Positions 53,209-62,265 of a DNA stretch of 64,000 nucleotides are shown piece after piece. Location: contig JAJYSJ010000004.1 of assembly GCA_021793645.1 (NCBI GenBank), forward strand, positions 168,380 through 232,379, read 5' to 3'. The stretch comes from Bacillota bacterium (GTDB taxonomy: Bacteria; Bacillota; Sulfobacillia; JAJZYS01; JAJYTV01). How positions within the stretch are numbered: position 1 is the first letter of the stretch; every line of letters starts with the position of its first letter. The notes under the pieces were generated by a model. The model was not told where the DNA came from. It ran no database searches and saw nothing but the letters and a program-made list of their open reading frames with translations. The translations under genes and the position numbers were made by a program.

Positions 53209-53247
53209 TCGTGGTTGGCCCAGTGCATGCTGGAGGAGGCACAGAGT

Positions 53248-54006
53248 TTGAACATCGTCGTGCTCGTGAAGCAGGTGCCCGACACCGCGACGCGCATCAA
53301 GGTCGCACCGAGCGGCACGGAGATCGATCGGCAGGGCGTCAACTTCGTCGTCAATCCCTATGATGAGTTCGCCATCGAGGAAGCCATTCGCATCAAGGAG
53401 AAGCTCGGAGGCCAGGTGACCGTCCTGACGGTGGGCGAGCAGAAGACCGAAGAAGCACTGCGGACGGCGCTCGCGATGGGAGCGGACGAGGCCGTACGCG
53501 TGAGCGCCGAGGTGCAGGACCCGCTGACGACGGCACGCGCGATTGCGTTCGCGGTCCGGGAGTTGGCGCCGGACCTCGTGCTCGCCGGGAAGCAGGCCGT
53601 CGACGACGACGAGGGACAGGTTGGTTCGCTCGTCGCAGCACTGCTGGACTGGCCGCAGGTGACCGTCGTCACGAAGCTCGAGCTTACGGCCGAAGGCGGC
53701 GTTGCAGAGCGGGAGATCGAAGGCGGCGTGGAGGTTGTCGAGTTTACCCTTCCGGCGGTCGTCACGGCGCAGAAGGGCCTGAACGAGCCGCGCTACGCGT
53801 CACTCCCGGGCATTATGAAGGCGAAGCGCAAGGAGATCCGGCAGATCGCGGCGGACCAGTCCGTCACCTTGGACCCCATGGTTCGCACGACGGCGCTGGA
53901 ATTGCCGCCTGCGCGCACCGCAGGCAAGATCCTCACCGGAATGGATGCCCAGGCGGCGGCGAAGGAGCTCGTACGGCTGTTGCACGAGGAAGCGAAGCTG
54001 ATCTGA
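53248..54006 (+). CDS. etfB: Electron transfer flavoprotein, beta subunit
   Basis: TTG 53248 follows GGAGGAGG by eight bases; 252 residues. It begins NIVVLVKQVPDTATRIKV and has NPYDEFAIEEAIR, DLVLAGKQAVDDDEGQVG and LPAVVTAQKGLNEPRYASLPGI split over the family signature for EtfB. With EtfA it carries electrons from acyl-CoA dehydrogenase to the quinone pool. A TATAAT at 53204-53209 may be a separate -10 for etfBA, overlapping the stop of the HAD gene; its -35 is poor. Confidence 0.96.
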   Translation: MNIVVLVKQVPDTATRIKVAPSGTEIDRQGVNFVVNPYDEFAIEEAIRIKEKLGGQVTVLTVGEQKTEEALRTALAMGADEAVRVSAEVQDPLTTARAIAFAVRELAPDLVLAGKQAVDDDEGQVGSLVAALLDWPQVTVVTKLELTAEGGVAEREIEGGVEVVEFTLPAVVTAQKGLNEPRYASLPGIMKAKRKEIRQIAADQSVTLDPMVRTTALELPPARTAGKILTGMDAQAAAKELVRLLHEEAKLI

Positions 54007-54018
54007 GGAGGCGTGCGG

Positions 54019-54993
54019 ATGATTCTTGCAGTACTTGAAGCGCAGGATGGCGCGCTAAAGAAGATCTCCTACGAAGTGCTCACAGCAGCCAAGAAAACCG
54101 ACGAAGCCCTGTCCGCGGGTGGGGTCACCGCCCTACTGATCGGCCCAGGCGCGCAGCAGGCTGCACAGTCCGTGCCCGGCAACGGTGTCCAGCAGGTGCT
54201 TTATGCAGAGGGTGACGCGTTCGCCGCCTACGCGCCGCAGGCGTACGCTCAAGCTGTTTTGGCAGCCGCACAGGCCGCCTCTGCGCAGGCCGTCGTCTTT
54301 GGCGCAACGGCATTTGGACGCGACGTCGCACCGCGGGTTGCCGCCGCACGGTCGGCCGGGCTCCTCATGGACGTCACGGAACTCTTTGCAAAGGACGGAT
54401 CGCTTGCGGCGCGTAGGCCCGTCTACGCCGGCAAGGCAATCGCGGTAGTGCAGGCAGTCGGGCAAACGGCAGTGGCCGCAGTCCGGCCGAATGCGTTTGC
54501 GGCACAGGCGGCAGAAGAGCCCTTTGCACCTGCAAAGGCGCTTGGGGTAGACGTCGACCCAGTGAGCGTGCGCGCCAAGGTTCGCGAAGTGCGCCGTGAA
54601 TCGGCCGGCCGTGCTGAACTCTCAGAGGCCGACGTCGTCGTATCGGGCGGGCGGGGGCTGAAGGAACCCGAGAACTTTACGCTGCTTGAAGAGCTGGCCG
54701 ATGCGCTCGGGGCTGCGGTCGGGGCGACCCGAGCTGTCGTTGACGCAGGCTGGCGACCGCACCACGAACAGGTCGGGCAGACCGGGAAGACGGTCTCTCC
54801 AGGCCTGTACTTCGCCGTCGGCATTTCAGGGGCCGTGCAGCATATCGCTGGCATGTCCTCCAGCCGAACGATTGTTGCCATCAATCGCGATGCGGAAGCC
54901 CCGATCTTCAAGATCGCCGACTACGGTGTGGTTGGCGACGCCCTGGAGATCCTGCCTCAGCTAACGCAGGAGGTCAGGCGGATCAAGGGCTGA
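54019..54993 (+). CDS. etfA: Electron transfer flavoprotein, alpha subunit
   Basis: ATG 54019 follows GAGGAGG; 324 residues. The C-terminal FAD domain is clear: [20 protein letters not shown] near 208, [40 protein letters not shown] and the final [17 protein letters not shown]. It pairs with EtfB. A strong terminator follows. Confidence 0.97.
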   Translation: MILAVLEAQDGALKKISYEVLTAAKKTDEALSAGGVTALLIGPGAQQAAQSVPGNGVQQVLYAEGDAFAAYAPQAYAQAVLAAAQAASAQAVVFGATAFGRDVAPRVAAARSAGLLMDVTELFAKDGSLAARRPVYAGKAIAVVQAVGQTAVAAVRPNAFAAQAAEEPFAPAKALGVDVDPVSVRAKVREVRRESAGRAELSEADVVVSGGRGLKEPENFTLLEELADALGAAVGATRAVVDAGWRPHHEQVGQTGKTVSPGLYFAVGISGAVQHIAGMSSSRTIVAINRDAEAPIFKIADYGVVGDALEILPQLTQEVRRIKG

Positions 54994-55014
54994 GCCTGCG
55001 GCCGCCGGTACTGC

Positions 55015-55059
55015 GAGGGGGCGACGGACTGGAGAGGTCCGCCGCCCCTCTTCTCTTCG
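55015..55059 (+). terminator. Rho-independent terminator after etfA
   Basis: GAGGGGGCGACGGAC pairs with GTCCGCCGCCCCTC, with one mismatch and one bulge, and is followed by TTCTCTTCGT. It ends 4 bases before the converging glycerate kinase gene and could serve both strands. Confidence 0.75.
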
Positions 55060-55062
55060 TCC

Positions 55063-56145
55063 CTACTGCGAGGTCTGTTGAGCGAGCTGCTCAAGTGCAC
55101 TCTTCGCGGCGCGCGCTAGGTCGCGCGGGCGCACCGGGTTGCCAGGCGCACGCACGACGGATGCTGCTATATCGTGCGCTCCGGGCCCCTCGGCCGCGCA
55201 GAGCAGGATAGCGGGCAGGCGCTCTGCCAATGCCAATTGGACCGCCAGTCCGGGTGCCTTTCCGCGCCAGGTCGTCGCATCGACCTGACCCTCGCAGCTG
55301 ATCACGGCCTGCGCGTGATGCAGAGCCTGGAAGAAGCCGACTGTCTCAAATAATTGTCTGGCGCCAGGCACGAGGTTGCCGCCCAGAGCGAACAGGGCCG
55401 CGCCCACGCCGCCGGCTGCACCGCTTCCTGGCCGCTCGACGCTTTGGCCGCCCGCGCCCGAAAGAAGGTGGCCAAAGTGTGCGATCGCGGCGTCCAGGCG
55501 AGAAATGTCCTGTTCGATGAAGCCCTTTTGACGCGCGAACGCGTGCGCGCTGCCATCCGGTCCGGACAGCACGTGGTCAACGTCGCTGACGATCGTCAGC
55601 GCGAGCGGTGTGAAACGGCGCTTGGCGGAATCAATGTTGATCCGGTCGGCACGCCCAAGCCACTGCGCATCGGCGAAGCCCTCCGGCGGCGGCGAGAGTT
55701 CTGCGCCGAGTGCCTGCAGCATTCCGGCGCCGGCGTCTTGCGTCGCGCTGCCGCCCAAAAGGGCGAGCACTGTTCGCGGCTTGAGCGCGAGCGCTGCGGC
55801 GAGGAGCTCACCGAAGCCGTAACTGGTGAGGCGCCAGGGATCCCGCGGCGTGCCTTCCACGCGCCACAGGCCGGCTGCCTGCGCGAGTTCCACGGCAGCC
55901 ACGCGACGGCGCCCGTCCCAGGAGAACTTTGCGGGCGTCTCGCGGCCGAGCGCGTCGTGGACTGCTACAGTGCGGCGGCGAAAGCCAGCGGCCGATAGGG
56001 CCACGAGCGATCCGTCCCCTCCATCCGCGATCGGTACGGGAATCGGTTCGTGTCCCGCGTCCCGCACTCCGCGAGCGATGGCGTCCGTCGTCTGGCGGCA
56101 GTCCAGCGTACCTTTGAGCGCGGCTCCCGCAACGAGAACCCGCAT
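55063..56145 (-). CDS. Glycerate kinase (GarK/GlxK family)
   Basis: The 360-residue protein begins RVLVAGAALKGTLDCRQTTDAIARG; the family form is SFKGSLSA..AA.AI..G, so Phe-Lys is replaced by Leu-Lys. PIADGGDGSL, the LALLGGSATQDAGAGMLQALGA segment and GSGAAGGVGAALFALGG follow. It phosphorylates D-glycerate with ATP to 2-phosphoglycerate, entering glycolysis. It stands alone on the minus strand. Confidence 0.9.
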   Translation of the reverse strand: MRVLVAGAALKGTLDCRQTTDAIARGVRDAGHEPIPVPIADGGDGSLVALSAAGFRRRTVAVHDALGRETPAKFSWDGRRRVAAVELAQAAGLWRVEGTPRDPWRLTSYGFGELLAAALALKPRTVLALLGGSATQDAGAGMLQALGAELSPPPEGFADAQWLGRADRINIDSAKRRFTPLALTIVSDVDHVLSGPDGSAHAFARQKGFIEQDISRLDAAIAHFGHLLSGAGGQSVERPGSGAAGGVGAALFALGGNLVPGARQLFETVGFFQALHHAQAVISCEGQVDATTWRGKAPGLAVQLALAERLPAILLCAAEGPGAHDIAASVVRAPGNPVRPRDLARAAKSALEQLAQQTSQ

Positions 56146-56196
56146 TGTTTCTCACCCCGACGCAGTGCTTCGCGTCCAGCGGGGTGCTTCCTGCGT

Positions 56197-56322
56197 TCAG
56201 GAATAGCCGTACCGGTGGTAGCAGTCTCTGCATAACAGCATGTCGCAGTAGATCCGCAGCTTGCGCCGCAGTGTGAGCTTCTGGCAGATGTCACAGCAGC
56301 GCAGTTCGACGAGCTTACCCAG
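56197..56322 (-). CDS. 41-residue zinc-finger protein, resembling sigma-G inhibitor Gin; apparent CTG start
   Basis: The minus-strand frame has cysteines RCCDIC and, 14 residues later, YCDMLLCRDCYHR, the C-x2-C ... C-x2-C layout of a small zinc protein. The spacing and the CxIC/LCxDC wording resemble Gin (CsfB) of Bacillus, a forespore anti-sigma-G factor. The only Shine-Dalgarno, GGAGG at about 56335-56331, sits eight bases before a CTG at 56322; a GTG at 56337 would give 46 residues but has no ribosome-binding site. Function is inferred from the cysteine pattern and from the sporulation genes in the window. Confidence 0.5.
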   Translation of the reverse strand: MGKLVELRCCDICQKLTLRRKLRIYCDMLLCRDCYHRYGYS

Positions 56323-56428
56323 CCTCTTCGCCTCCACGCGCTGCTATGGTGCACGGGGTAGTCTTGGGCTATGCGGGCGGGATACCTCGCGTGCTGCACA
56401 GAGAGAATGTAGACAAGGGGGTAGCGCA

Positions 56429-56536
56429 GTGATCGTCTTCATCATGATCGCGCTGTTCGTCGTGCTCATCCTGGCGTTCGGGCTCGGTCCGATTCTGATG
56501 GCCGTCTTCCACAACCGCAGCCGGCGCAAGACCTGA
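56429..56536 (+). CDS. 35-residue single-span membrane protein
   Basis: GTG 56429 follows AAGGGGG with normal spacing. The product is almost entirely one hydrophobic helix (VFIMIALFVVLILAFGLGPI) with a basic end HNRSRRKT, so the C-terminus should face the cytoplasm. No family is recognised. Such tiny membrane proteins in spore formers are often sporulation or stress factors; nothing more can be said. Confidence 0.55.
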   Translation: MIVFIMIALFVVLILAFGLGPILMAVFHNRSRRKT

Positions 56537-56583
56537 GAGGCATTTGGGCGCGCTGGGAGAAACAAACAGCGGGAGGCGGTTCC

Positions 56584-57519
56584 TTGCGCCCAACCCGCAT
56601 CGTGTTGCCGACACCCTTTGCCGTCGGACCCGTCAACGCCTATGTCTTCGTGGATGCCCCTGTCACTCTCGTCGACCCTGGCCCACTCTATCCGCCGGCG
56701 CAGGAGGCCCTTGACGCCGCCCTGCAGGAGATCGGAATCCCGCGCCACAGGATCGAGCGGATCCTCCTGACGCACCACCACCCAGATCACAGCGGCTACG
56801 CACCCGCGCTTGCCGCGGAAACGGGCGCTGAGATCTGTGCGCACCCGGATGCCATCACCCGCATGGTGCAACCGCTCGGGAACCCCGAAGCCTCGGAGCA
56901 GCTCCTGCGCCGGCACGGCGTGCCAGAGGAGGTGCTCCTTGCGATGCACCGGGAGCTGGCCCGCATCATCTCCCACATCGCACCTCTGACCGCAGCGAGG
57001 CCCGTCGAGGAAGGGGAGCGCATCCTGGCAGGCGGAGACGAACTTGAAGCCATGCTTTTACCGGGTCATGCTCCGGGCCATCTCGCATTCATCGGCCCCG
57101 ACTACATTCTCGGCGGCGATGCGGTGATCGCCGGTCTGACACCGAATCCGATTCTAGAAGTGGATGGGAGCGGGCGACGCAAGTCGCTCCCAGAGTACAT
57201 CAGGAGTCTTATGCGGCTGCGCGCCCTGCCGAACCTGCCGATCCTCTCGGGACATCGGGAGGAGATCGAGGATCCAGCGCCGCTGCTTACCCGCTACCTC
57301 GAGCAGATAGCGGAGCGCAGGGAGCGGGTGCTCTCTGCGCTCGGGGATCGAACGGTGCAGGCGTTCATGCTCAGTCAGGAGTTCTTTCCGATGCGGCGCG
57401 GCGCGGATCCCTTCCTGGCCCTCAGCGAGGTGCTTGGCCACCTCGACCTACTGATGGAGAGCGGACTCGTCGAGGAAAGCGAGGAGAGGGGCCGGATCCT
57501 GTACCGTCGTCGCGCTTAG
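56584..57519 (+). CDS. Metallo-beta-lactamase-fold hydrolase
   Basis: TTG 56584 follows GGGAGG; 311 residues. The metal motif is THHHPDHSG near residue 63, with later His in LLPGHAPGHL near 160 and Asp in YILGGDAVI near 180. A C-terminal winged-helix-like part (about 220-311) includes AFMLSQEFFPMRRG, as in the LACTB2/YflN-like group. Substrates could be thioesters or glutathione conjugates. The end overlaps the converging UPF0173 gene by 4 bases. Confidence 0.9.
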   Translation: MRPTRIVLPTPFAVGPVNAYVFVDAPVTLVDPGPLYPPAQEALDAALQEIGIPRHRIERILLTHHHPDHSGYAPALAAETGAEICAHPDAITRMVQPLGNPEASEQLLRRHGVPEEVLLAMHRELARIISHIAPLTAARPVEEGERILAGGDELEAMLLPGHAPGHLAFIGPDYILGGDAVIAGLTPNPILEVDGSGRRKSLPEYIRSLMRLRALPNLPILSGHREEIEDPAPLLTRYLEQIAERRERVLSALGDRTVQAFMLSQEFFPMRRGADPFLALSEVLGHLDLLMESGLVEESEERGRILYRRRA

Positions 57520-58187
57520 AAGTTGTGCGACTGGCCGGGAGCGATCGCGACCACTTCCGTCTTTGGGCTCTCCTTGGCGACGCGGCGCCGCAGGTCGTCG
57601 ATGTCCGCCGCGATCAGCGGGAAGGTGCCGTAATGCATCGGCACGCAGAAGCGCGGCTCGATGAAGCGGCAAGCGACGGCAGCGTCTGGCACATCCATCG
57701 TGAAGTAGGAGCCGACCGGCAGCAATGCGATGTCGATGGGGCCCCAGACGTCCCGCAGGAGTTGCATGTCCGTCGTGAGAGCAGTGTCGCCCGCGAAGTA
57801 GAGTTTCTTGCCCTCTGACTCGATCAAAAAGCCGCAGGCGTGACCGCCGGCGATGCCCGAGCCGTGCAAGGCGACTACCAGCTTGACGGAACCAAAATCG
57901 AAGGTCTGCTTGCCGCCAAGGTGCATGCCGTGCGCCTCGATGCCCTTCGCCGAGAGGTCGCCGGCAATCTCGTTCGTCGTGACGCAAGTCGCACCCGTGC
58001 GCCTCAGAATGGCTTCGGCGTCCCCAATGTGATCGCCATGTGCGTGGGAGATCAGGACATAATCGCACTCGATCTCCCCGGCTTGGCGGGTTGCGGCAGG
58101 GTTGCCGGTCAGGAACGGGTCGAAAAGGAGCTTTTTGCCCCCTGTTTCCACTAGCCAGGCCGCATGTCCGAGAAAGGTCAACTGCAC
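57516..58187 (-). CDS. UPF0173-family metal-dependent hydrolase
   Basis: GTG 58187 follows AAAAGGAGG; 223 residues. It has LTFLGHAAWLVETGGKKLLFDPF at the start (first 20 shown are family-typical), SHAHGDHIGDAEAI near 47, LYFAGDTALTTDM and PMHYGTFPLI, the standard signatures of UPF0173 beta-lactamase-fold proteins such as Bacillus YtkL. The biochemical role is unknown. Confidence 0.93.
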   Translation of the reverse strand: MQLTFLGHAAWLVETGGKKLLFDPFLTGNPAATRQAGEIECDYVLISHAHGDHIGDAEAILRRTGATCVTTNEIAGDLSAKGIEAHGMHLGGKQTFDFGSVKLVVALHGSGIAGGHACGFLIESEGKKLYFAGDTALTTDMQLLRDVWGPIDIALLPVGSYFTMDVPDAAVACRFIEPRFCVPMHYGTFPLIAADIDDLRRRVAKESPKTEVVAIAPGQSHNF

Positions 58188-58290
58188 GCGAGCACCCCTC
58201 CTTTTGCAGGCGATTATACCAGAGCGGGGTGGAGCATCGTGTCGAGGCCTGTGCTATCCTCGGGACGAAGAATGCGGGGAGGGGCCCTCT

Positions 58291-58866
58291 TTGGACGATC
58301 TCTTGCACATCGGCGACAAGGTACTCAGCCGTGAGCGCCTCTTGCGCACGATTGACGAGATCCTCGGGCTGCGCCAGGCGGGGTTCTCGCAGCAGGCGAC
58401 GGCAGAACGGTTCTCGGTGGACCGCAGTTTTGTGTCGCGTCTCGAGACGATCGCAGAGGTGCACAAGGGAGGGCGCATCGGTCTCGTCGGCTTTCCTGTA
58501 GCGAACAAGGAGGCAGTGCGCCACCTGGCGGAGGATTATGGCGTCGAGTTCATGCTCCTGCTCTCGGAGGATGAGCGGCAGACCTACCTCAATGCCCGCA
58601 GCGGCATGGAACTGCTGCATGAGGTGCTCGGGACAGTCGCGCGCCTGCGCACACTGGACCATGTCATCCTGCTGGCATCCGATCGCTGGTTCTCGATCGC
58701 AAACGGCCTATTGGGGCGCGAGGTGAGCGGCATTCGCATCGGCACGTCGCCGATCGCCGAGGATCGGGAGGTTTCCACCGCAGCGCTGTCGGACCTCTTG
58801 CAATCCCTCGGAGGTGCGGCAAGGGGTCGTTCGGGAGGCCCGGAGGAGACACTGCCTTCGCGTTGA
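58291..58866 (+). CDS. Helix-turn-helix DNA-binding protein of a Bacillota family
   Basis: TTG 58291 follows GGGGAGGGG; 191 residues. The N-terminal helix-turn-helix is LRQAGFSQQATAERFSVDRS and then FVSRLETI (about residues 25-55). The remaining part (KGGRIGLVGFPVANKEAV, EFMLLLSEDERQTYL) forms an alpha/beta domain seen in uncharacterised clostridial regulators. Targets are unknown. The TGA stop lies inside the -35 of the greA promoter. Confidence 0.7.
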   Translation: MDDLLHIGDKVLSRERLLRTIDEILGLRQAGFSQQATAERFSVDRSFVSRLETIAEVHKGGRIGLVGFPVANKEAVRHLAEDYGVEFMLLLSEDERQTYLNARSGMELLHEVLGTVARLRTLDHVILLASDRWFSIANGLLGREVSGIRIGTSPIAEDREVSTAALSDLLQSLGGAARGRSGGPEETLPSR

Positions 58867-58891
58867 CAGCCTGGGAGACCGGGAATATAAT
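58863..58891 (+). promoter_or_regulatory. Consensus sigma-A promoter of greA
   Basis: TTGACA (58863-58868), a 17-base spacer and TATAAT (58886-58891) are perfect matches. Transcription would start near 58898, giving a leader of about 88 nt before the greA TTG. Confidence 0.92.
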
Positions 58892-58909
58892 GCACGCGAG
58901 CAGCAGGGA

Positions 58910-58945
58910 GGCGGGCACCCCATAGCGGGATGTCCGTCCGTTTTT
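58910..58945 (+). terminator. Terminator-like hairpin in the greA leader
   Basis: GGCGGGCA pairs with TGTCCGTCC (one bulge, one wobble) and is followed at once by GTTTTT. An outer stem CAGCAGG (58901-58907) with CCTGCTG (58948-58954) encloses it. It may work as an attenuator for greA-lysS. Confidence 0.5.
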
Positions 58946-58985
58946 AGCCTGCTGCCGGTGAGGACGCATCGAGAGGGGTGCCGGT

Positions 58986-59462
58986 TTGGAGAAGGAAGTC
59001 CTCCTGTCGACCGAGGGTCTGAAGAAGATCGAGCAGGAGCTCGAGCACCTCAAGTCCGTGCGCCGCCGGGAAGTGGCGGAGCGCATCAAGCAGGCTCGAG
59101 AATTCGGGGACATCTCCGAGAACTCGGAGTATGAGGACGCGAAGAACGAGCAGGCCTTCATTGAGGGACGCATCCTGACCATCGACAAGATGCTGCGCAA
59201 TGCCAAGCTGATCGAGGAGCCGAAAGGCGGAGACCCTAAGACGGTGACGATCGGCGCGCACGTCAAGGTGCGCGACCTAGACGAAAACGAAGTATACGAT
59301 TACACCATCGTCGGTTCGACAGAAGCCGATCCGGCATCCAATCGCATCTCGAACGAGTCGCCTGTAGGTAAGAGTCTGCTTGGCGCTCGCGTCGGGCAGA
59401 AGCTGTCCATCGGCATTCCTGCCGGCACGCTGCGCGTTGAGGTGCTCGAGGTCCACCGCTAA
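58986..59462 (+). CDS. greA: Transcription elongation factor GreA
   Basis: TTG 58986 follows GAGAGGGG; 158 residues, the normal length. The N-terminal coiled coil carries the acidic tip [19 protein letters not shown] that enters the RNA polymerase secondary channel. The C-terminal domain ends with [17 protein letters not shown] and VEVLEV. It stimulates transcript cleavage in stalled complexes. The strong promoter and leader hairpin suggest regulated expression. Confidence 0.97.
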   Translation: MEKEVLLSTEGLKKIEQELEHLKSVRRREVAERIKQAREFGDISENSEYEDAKNEQAFIEGRILTIDKMLRNAKLIEEPKGGDPKTVTIGAHVKVRDLDENEVYDYTIVGSTEADPASNRISNESPVGKSLLGARVGQKLSIGIPAGTLRVEVLEVHR

Positions 59463-59478
59463 GGTGGCGGGCGGCGAC

Positions 59479-60939
59479 ATGGAGTCGCGCATCGAGCCAT
59501 TTTCCGAACCTCACCGGCTCGAGAAGCTCAGGGAGCTTAGCTCCCTGGGCCTTGATCCGTTCGGCCACCGCTTCACCGGCATCACGCACCATGCGTCCGA
59601 GATCGTGGAGCACTGCGACGCGCTGTTGGGCGGGGCGGTGCGTATCGCGGGGCGCGTGCGCGCGGTGCGCCTGCACGGCGGCTCCTGCTTCCTCGACCTG
59701 CATGATGAGTCCGGGCGCATCCAGGTGTACGTGCGCAAGGATGCAGTGGGCGAGGAGGCGTTTCACCTCCTGGACTTTCTTGACCTCGGCGACTTCCTGG
59801 GCGTGGATGGGACTGTCTTCCGCACGCGGCGCGGCGAGCCGAGCGTCGATGCGACCGAGATCACTCCGCTCAGCAAGGCCTTGCGGCCGCCGCCCGAGAA
59901 GTACCACGGCCTTCAGGACACGGAGCTGCGCTACCGCTACCGCTACCTCGACCTGATGGCGAACCCGGAAGTGCGGCGGACGTTCCGCCAGCGCTCTGCG
60001 ATCATCCAGGCGTTTCGCCGGACGCTCGACGAGCGGGGCTTCCTCGAGGTGGAGACGCCGGTGCTGCACCACCAGGCCACAGGAGCCGCCGCGAGACCTT
60101 TCGGGACGCACCACAATACGCTGGATCTTGATCTCAATCTTCGCATCGCCCTCGAGCTGCACCTGAAGCGGCTGCTCGTCGGGGGCTTCGAGCGCGTCTA
60201 CGAGATCGGCCGCGTGTTCCGCAACGAGGGCATCTCGACGCGGCACAACCCGGAGTACACGCTGATGGAGTGCTACCAGGCGTACGGAGACCGCGAGGAC
60301 ATGATGGACCTCACGGAGGCGCTCGTGCGGGAGTCCGCGCTCGCAGCGCTTGGACAGACCCGCTTCACCTATCGCGGCGAGGAGTTCGATGCAGGACAGC
60401 CGTGGCACCGCGTCACGTTCGCGCAGGCGATCCGCGACCATGGCGGCCCGGACGTCGACGCGCTGAGGACCGAGGACGATTGGCGCCACGCGGCGCGGGA
60501 GACGGGCGTCGACCCCGGGCAGCCGATCGCAAAGCTGATGGACGACCTCTTCGAGCACTACGCGCAGCCCCACCTGCGCCAGCCGACCTTCGTGCTCGAC
60601 CATCCCGCGGCGATGTCTCCCTTGGCGCGCGCCGCGGCGGACCCGCGCTACGCGCTCCGCTTCGAGCCGATGATCGCCGGCATGGAGATCGGCAATGCCT
60701 ACACGGAGCAGAACAGCCCCCTGGCGCAGCGCGCAGCGTTCGAGCAGCAGGCGCGCGAGCGCCAGCGCGGCGACGAGGAAGCGCACGGAATGGACGAGGA
60801 CTTCCTTTTCGCACTCGAGCACGGCATGCCGCCGACAGGCGGCCTCGGCATTGGCGTAGACCGCCTCTGCATGCTCCTTCTGGACGCCTCGAGCCTGAGA
60901 GAGGTGATCCTCTTTCCGCTGCAGCGTCCGCGCGCATAG
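59479..60939 (+). CDS. lysS: Lysyl-tRNA synthetase, class II
   Basis: From ATG 59479 the protein has 486 residues; a GTG at 59464 is an alternative start. The OB-fold anticodon-binding domain (about 50-150) contains VRIAGRVRAVRLHGGSCFLD. The class II motifs follow: RYRYLDLMANPEVR, FRNEGISTRHNPEYTLMECY (motif 2) and GGLGIGVDRLCMLL (motif 3). It charges tRNA-Lys. greA-lysS is a common Bacillota pairing. Confidence 0.97.
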   Translation: MESRIEPFSEPHRLEKLRELSSLGLDPFGHRFTGITHHASEIVEHCDALLGGAVRIAGRVRAVRLHGGSCFLDLHDESGRIQVYVRKDAVGEEAFHLLDFLDLGDFLGVDGTVFRTRRGEPSVDATEITPLSKALRPPPEKYHGLQDTELRYRYRYLDLMANPEVRRTFRQRSAIIQAFRRTLDERGFLEVETPVLHHQATGAAARPFGTHHNTLDLDLNLRIALELHLKRLLVGGFERVYEIGRVFRNEGISTRHNPEYTLMECYQAYGDREDMMDLTEALVRESALAALGQTRFTYRGEEFDAGQPWHRVTFAQAIRDHGGPDVDALRTEDDWRHAARETGVDPGQPIAKLMDDLFEHYAQPHLRQPTFVLDHPAAMSPLARAAADPRYALRFEPMIAGMEIGNAYTEQNSPLAQRAAFEQQARERQRGDEEAHGMDEDFLFALEHGMPPTGGLGIGVDRLCMLLLDASSLREVILFPLQRPRA

Positions 60940-60956
60940 AAAGAAGGGCTGGTACG

Positions 60957-61877
60957 ATGAAGCGGGTGTACGGTGTGTCGCTGGGCTCCTCCCAGCGCGA
61001 CCACGCGGCACAGGTCACGATGCTCGACGAGGCGATCGAACTGGTGCGCAAGGGGACGGACGGCGACCTTGAGCGTGCGGAGGCGGTGATCCGGGAGATC
61101 GACGGAACCGTCGACGCGATTGGCCTCGGCGGCATCGACGTCTACCTGTATGCGCGCGGTCAGCGCTACACGGTGCGCGACGGGCTGCGACTGATGGAAG
61201 CGGCCAAGGAGACACCCGCCGTCGACGGCTCGGGCATCAAGGACACCCTGGAGCGCGACGCCGTCCGCTACCTCGCGACACAGACCACTCTTCTCACACC
61301 GCAAACGCGCGTGCTGATGGTCTCCGCCGTCGATCGCTTCGGCATGGCGGAGGCGTTCGTGGAGCTTGGCTGCCCCGTCGTGTTCGGCGACCTGATCTTC
61401 TCTGCCGGCATGCCGTACCCGATCACGACGCTCGACGAACTCGCGGACATCGCGCGCCGCATCCTGCCCGAGATGGGCAAGATGCCATTCACGATGCTCT
61501 ACCCGACCGGCAAGGAACAAGAAGACCACCAGGACACCGGTCGGTTCCAGGAGTACTATGACGAAGCCGACCTGATCGCGGGCGATTGGCACTACATCCG
61601 CAAGTATCTGCCTGCGCGCATCGACGGTAAGTGGGTGCTGACGAACACGACGACGAGCAAGGACATCGAGGAGCTGCGCCGCCGCGGCGCGACGCACGTC
61701 GTAACGACGACGCCAGTGATGGGTGGCCGCAGTTTTGGAACGAATCTTATTGAGGCGATGATCGTGGCACTCTCCGGCAAGCGGCCGGAAGAGCTGGGGC
61801 ACGAGGGCTACGCCGCATGGCTTGAGCGTCTGCGCCTTACGCCGCGCATCGAAGACTTGGGAGGTACGCCTGCTTGA
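60957..61877 (+). CDS. Quinate 5-dehydrogenase-like conserved protein
   Basis: From ATG 60957 the protein has 306 residues. It begins KRVYGVSLGSSQRDHAAQV and shows ATQTTLLTPQTRVLMVSAVD and GATHVVTTTPVMGGRSFGTN. Proteins like it are annotated as quinate 5-dehydrogenase in clostridia, but no classical NAD-binding GxGxxG is seen and the activity is doubtful. IGLGGIDVYLYARGQRYTVR is strongly conserved in that family. It overlaps the SCP2 gene by 4 bases. Confidence 0.6.
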   Translation: MKRVYGVSLGSSQRDHAAQVTMLDEAIELVRKGTDGDLERAEAVIREIDGTVDAIGLGGIDVYLYARGQRYTVRDGLRLMEAAKETPAVDGSGIKDTLERDAVRYLATQTTLLTPQTRVLMVSAVDRFGMAEAFVELGCPVVFGDLIFSAGMPYPITTLDELADIARRILPEMGKMPFTMLYPTGKEQEDHQDTGRFQEYYDEADLIAGDWHYIRKYLPARIDGKWVLTNTTTSKDIEELRRRGATHVVTTTPVMGGRSFGTNLIEAMIVALSGKRPEELGHEGYAAWLERLRLTPRIEDLGGTPA

Positions 61878-62236
61878 GCGATGCGTCGAAGGAGCGCCTC
61901 TTCGCGGCGCTCGACCTCTTTCGCGAGAAGGTCAATGAGAACGCGCGACTGCGCCAGATGAACCGGGATTGGAACCGCGACATCGCGGTCGTGGCGAAGG
62001 ATCTGGTGGGTGTCGAGGCTTCGATCTCCATGCGTGCGGGCCTGATGGAATGGCAGCCGCAGTCTGCCGAAAACCCGCATATCGTGCTTACGGCGCCCGC
62101 CGACGTTCTGATCGGCATCTTCCGCGGCGACAGCACGCCGACGGAACCGTATCTGGACGGATCGCTGACCCTGCGGGGGACGCAGGAGGACGTGCTGAGG
62201 CTCGACTTCGTGTCGCTGATGATCTGGGGCGAGTAG
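61874..62236 (+). CDS. SCP2 sterol-carrier-like domain protein
   Basis: TTG 61874 follows GGGAGG; 120 residues. The pattern AVVAKDLVGVEASISM, PHIVLTAPADVLIGIFRGDS and SLTLRGTQEDVLRL matches a stand-alone SCP2 lipid-binding fold. In bacteria these bind lipids or acyl groups; the ligand is unknown. It lies between the quinate-dehydrogenase-like and HEAT-repeat genes. Confidence 0.7.
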   Translation: MSDASKERLFAALDLFREKVNENARLRQMNRDWNRDIAVVAKDLVGVEASISMRAGLMEWQPQSAENPHIVLTAPADVLIGIFRGDSTPTEPYLDGSLTLRGTQEDVLRLDFVSLMIWGE

Positions 62237-62265
62237 ACACTAGACACCGAGGGAGGGAAGGCTTC

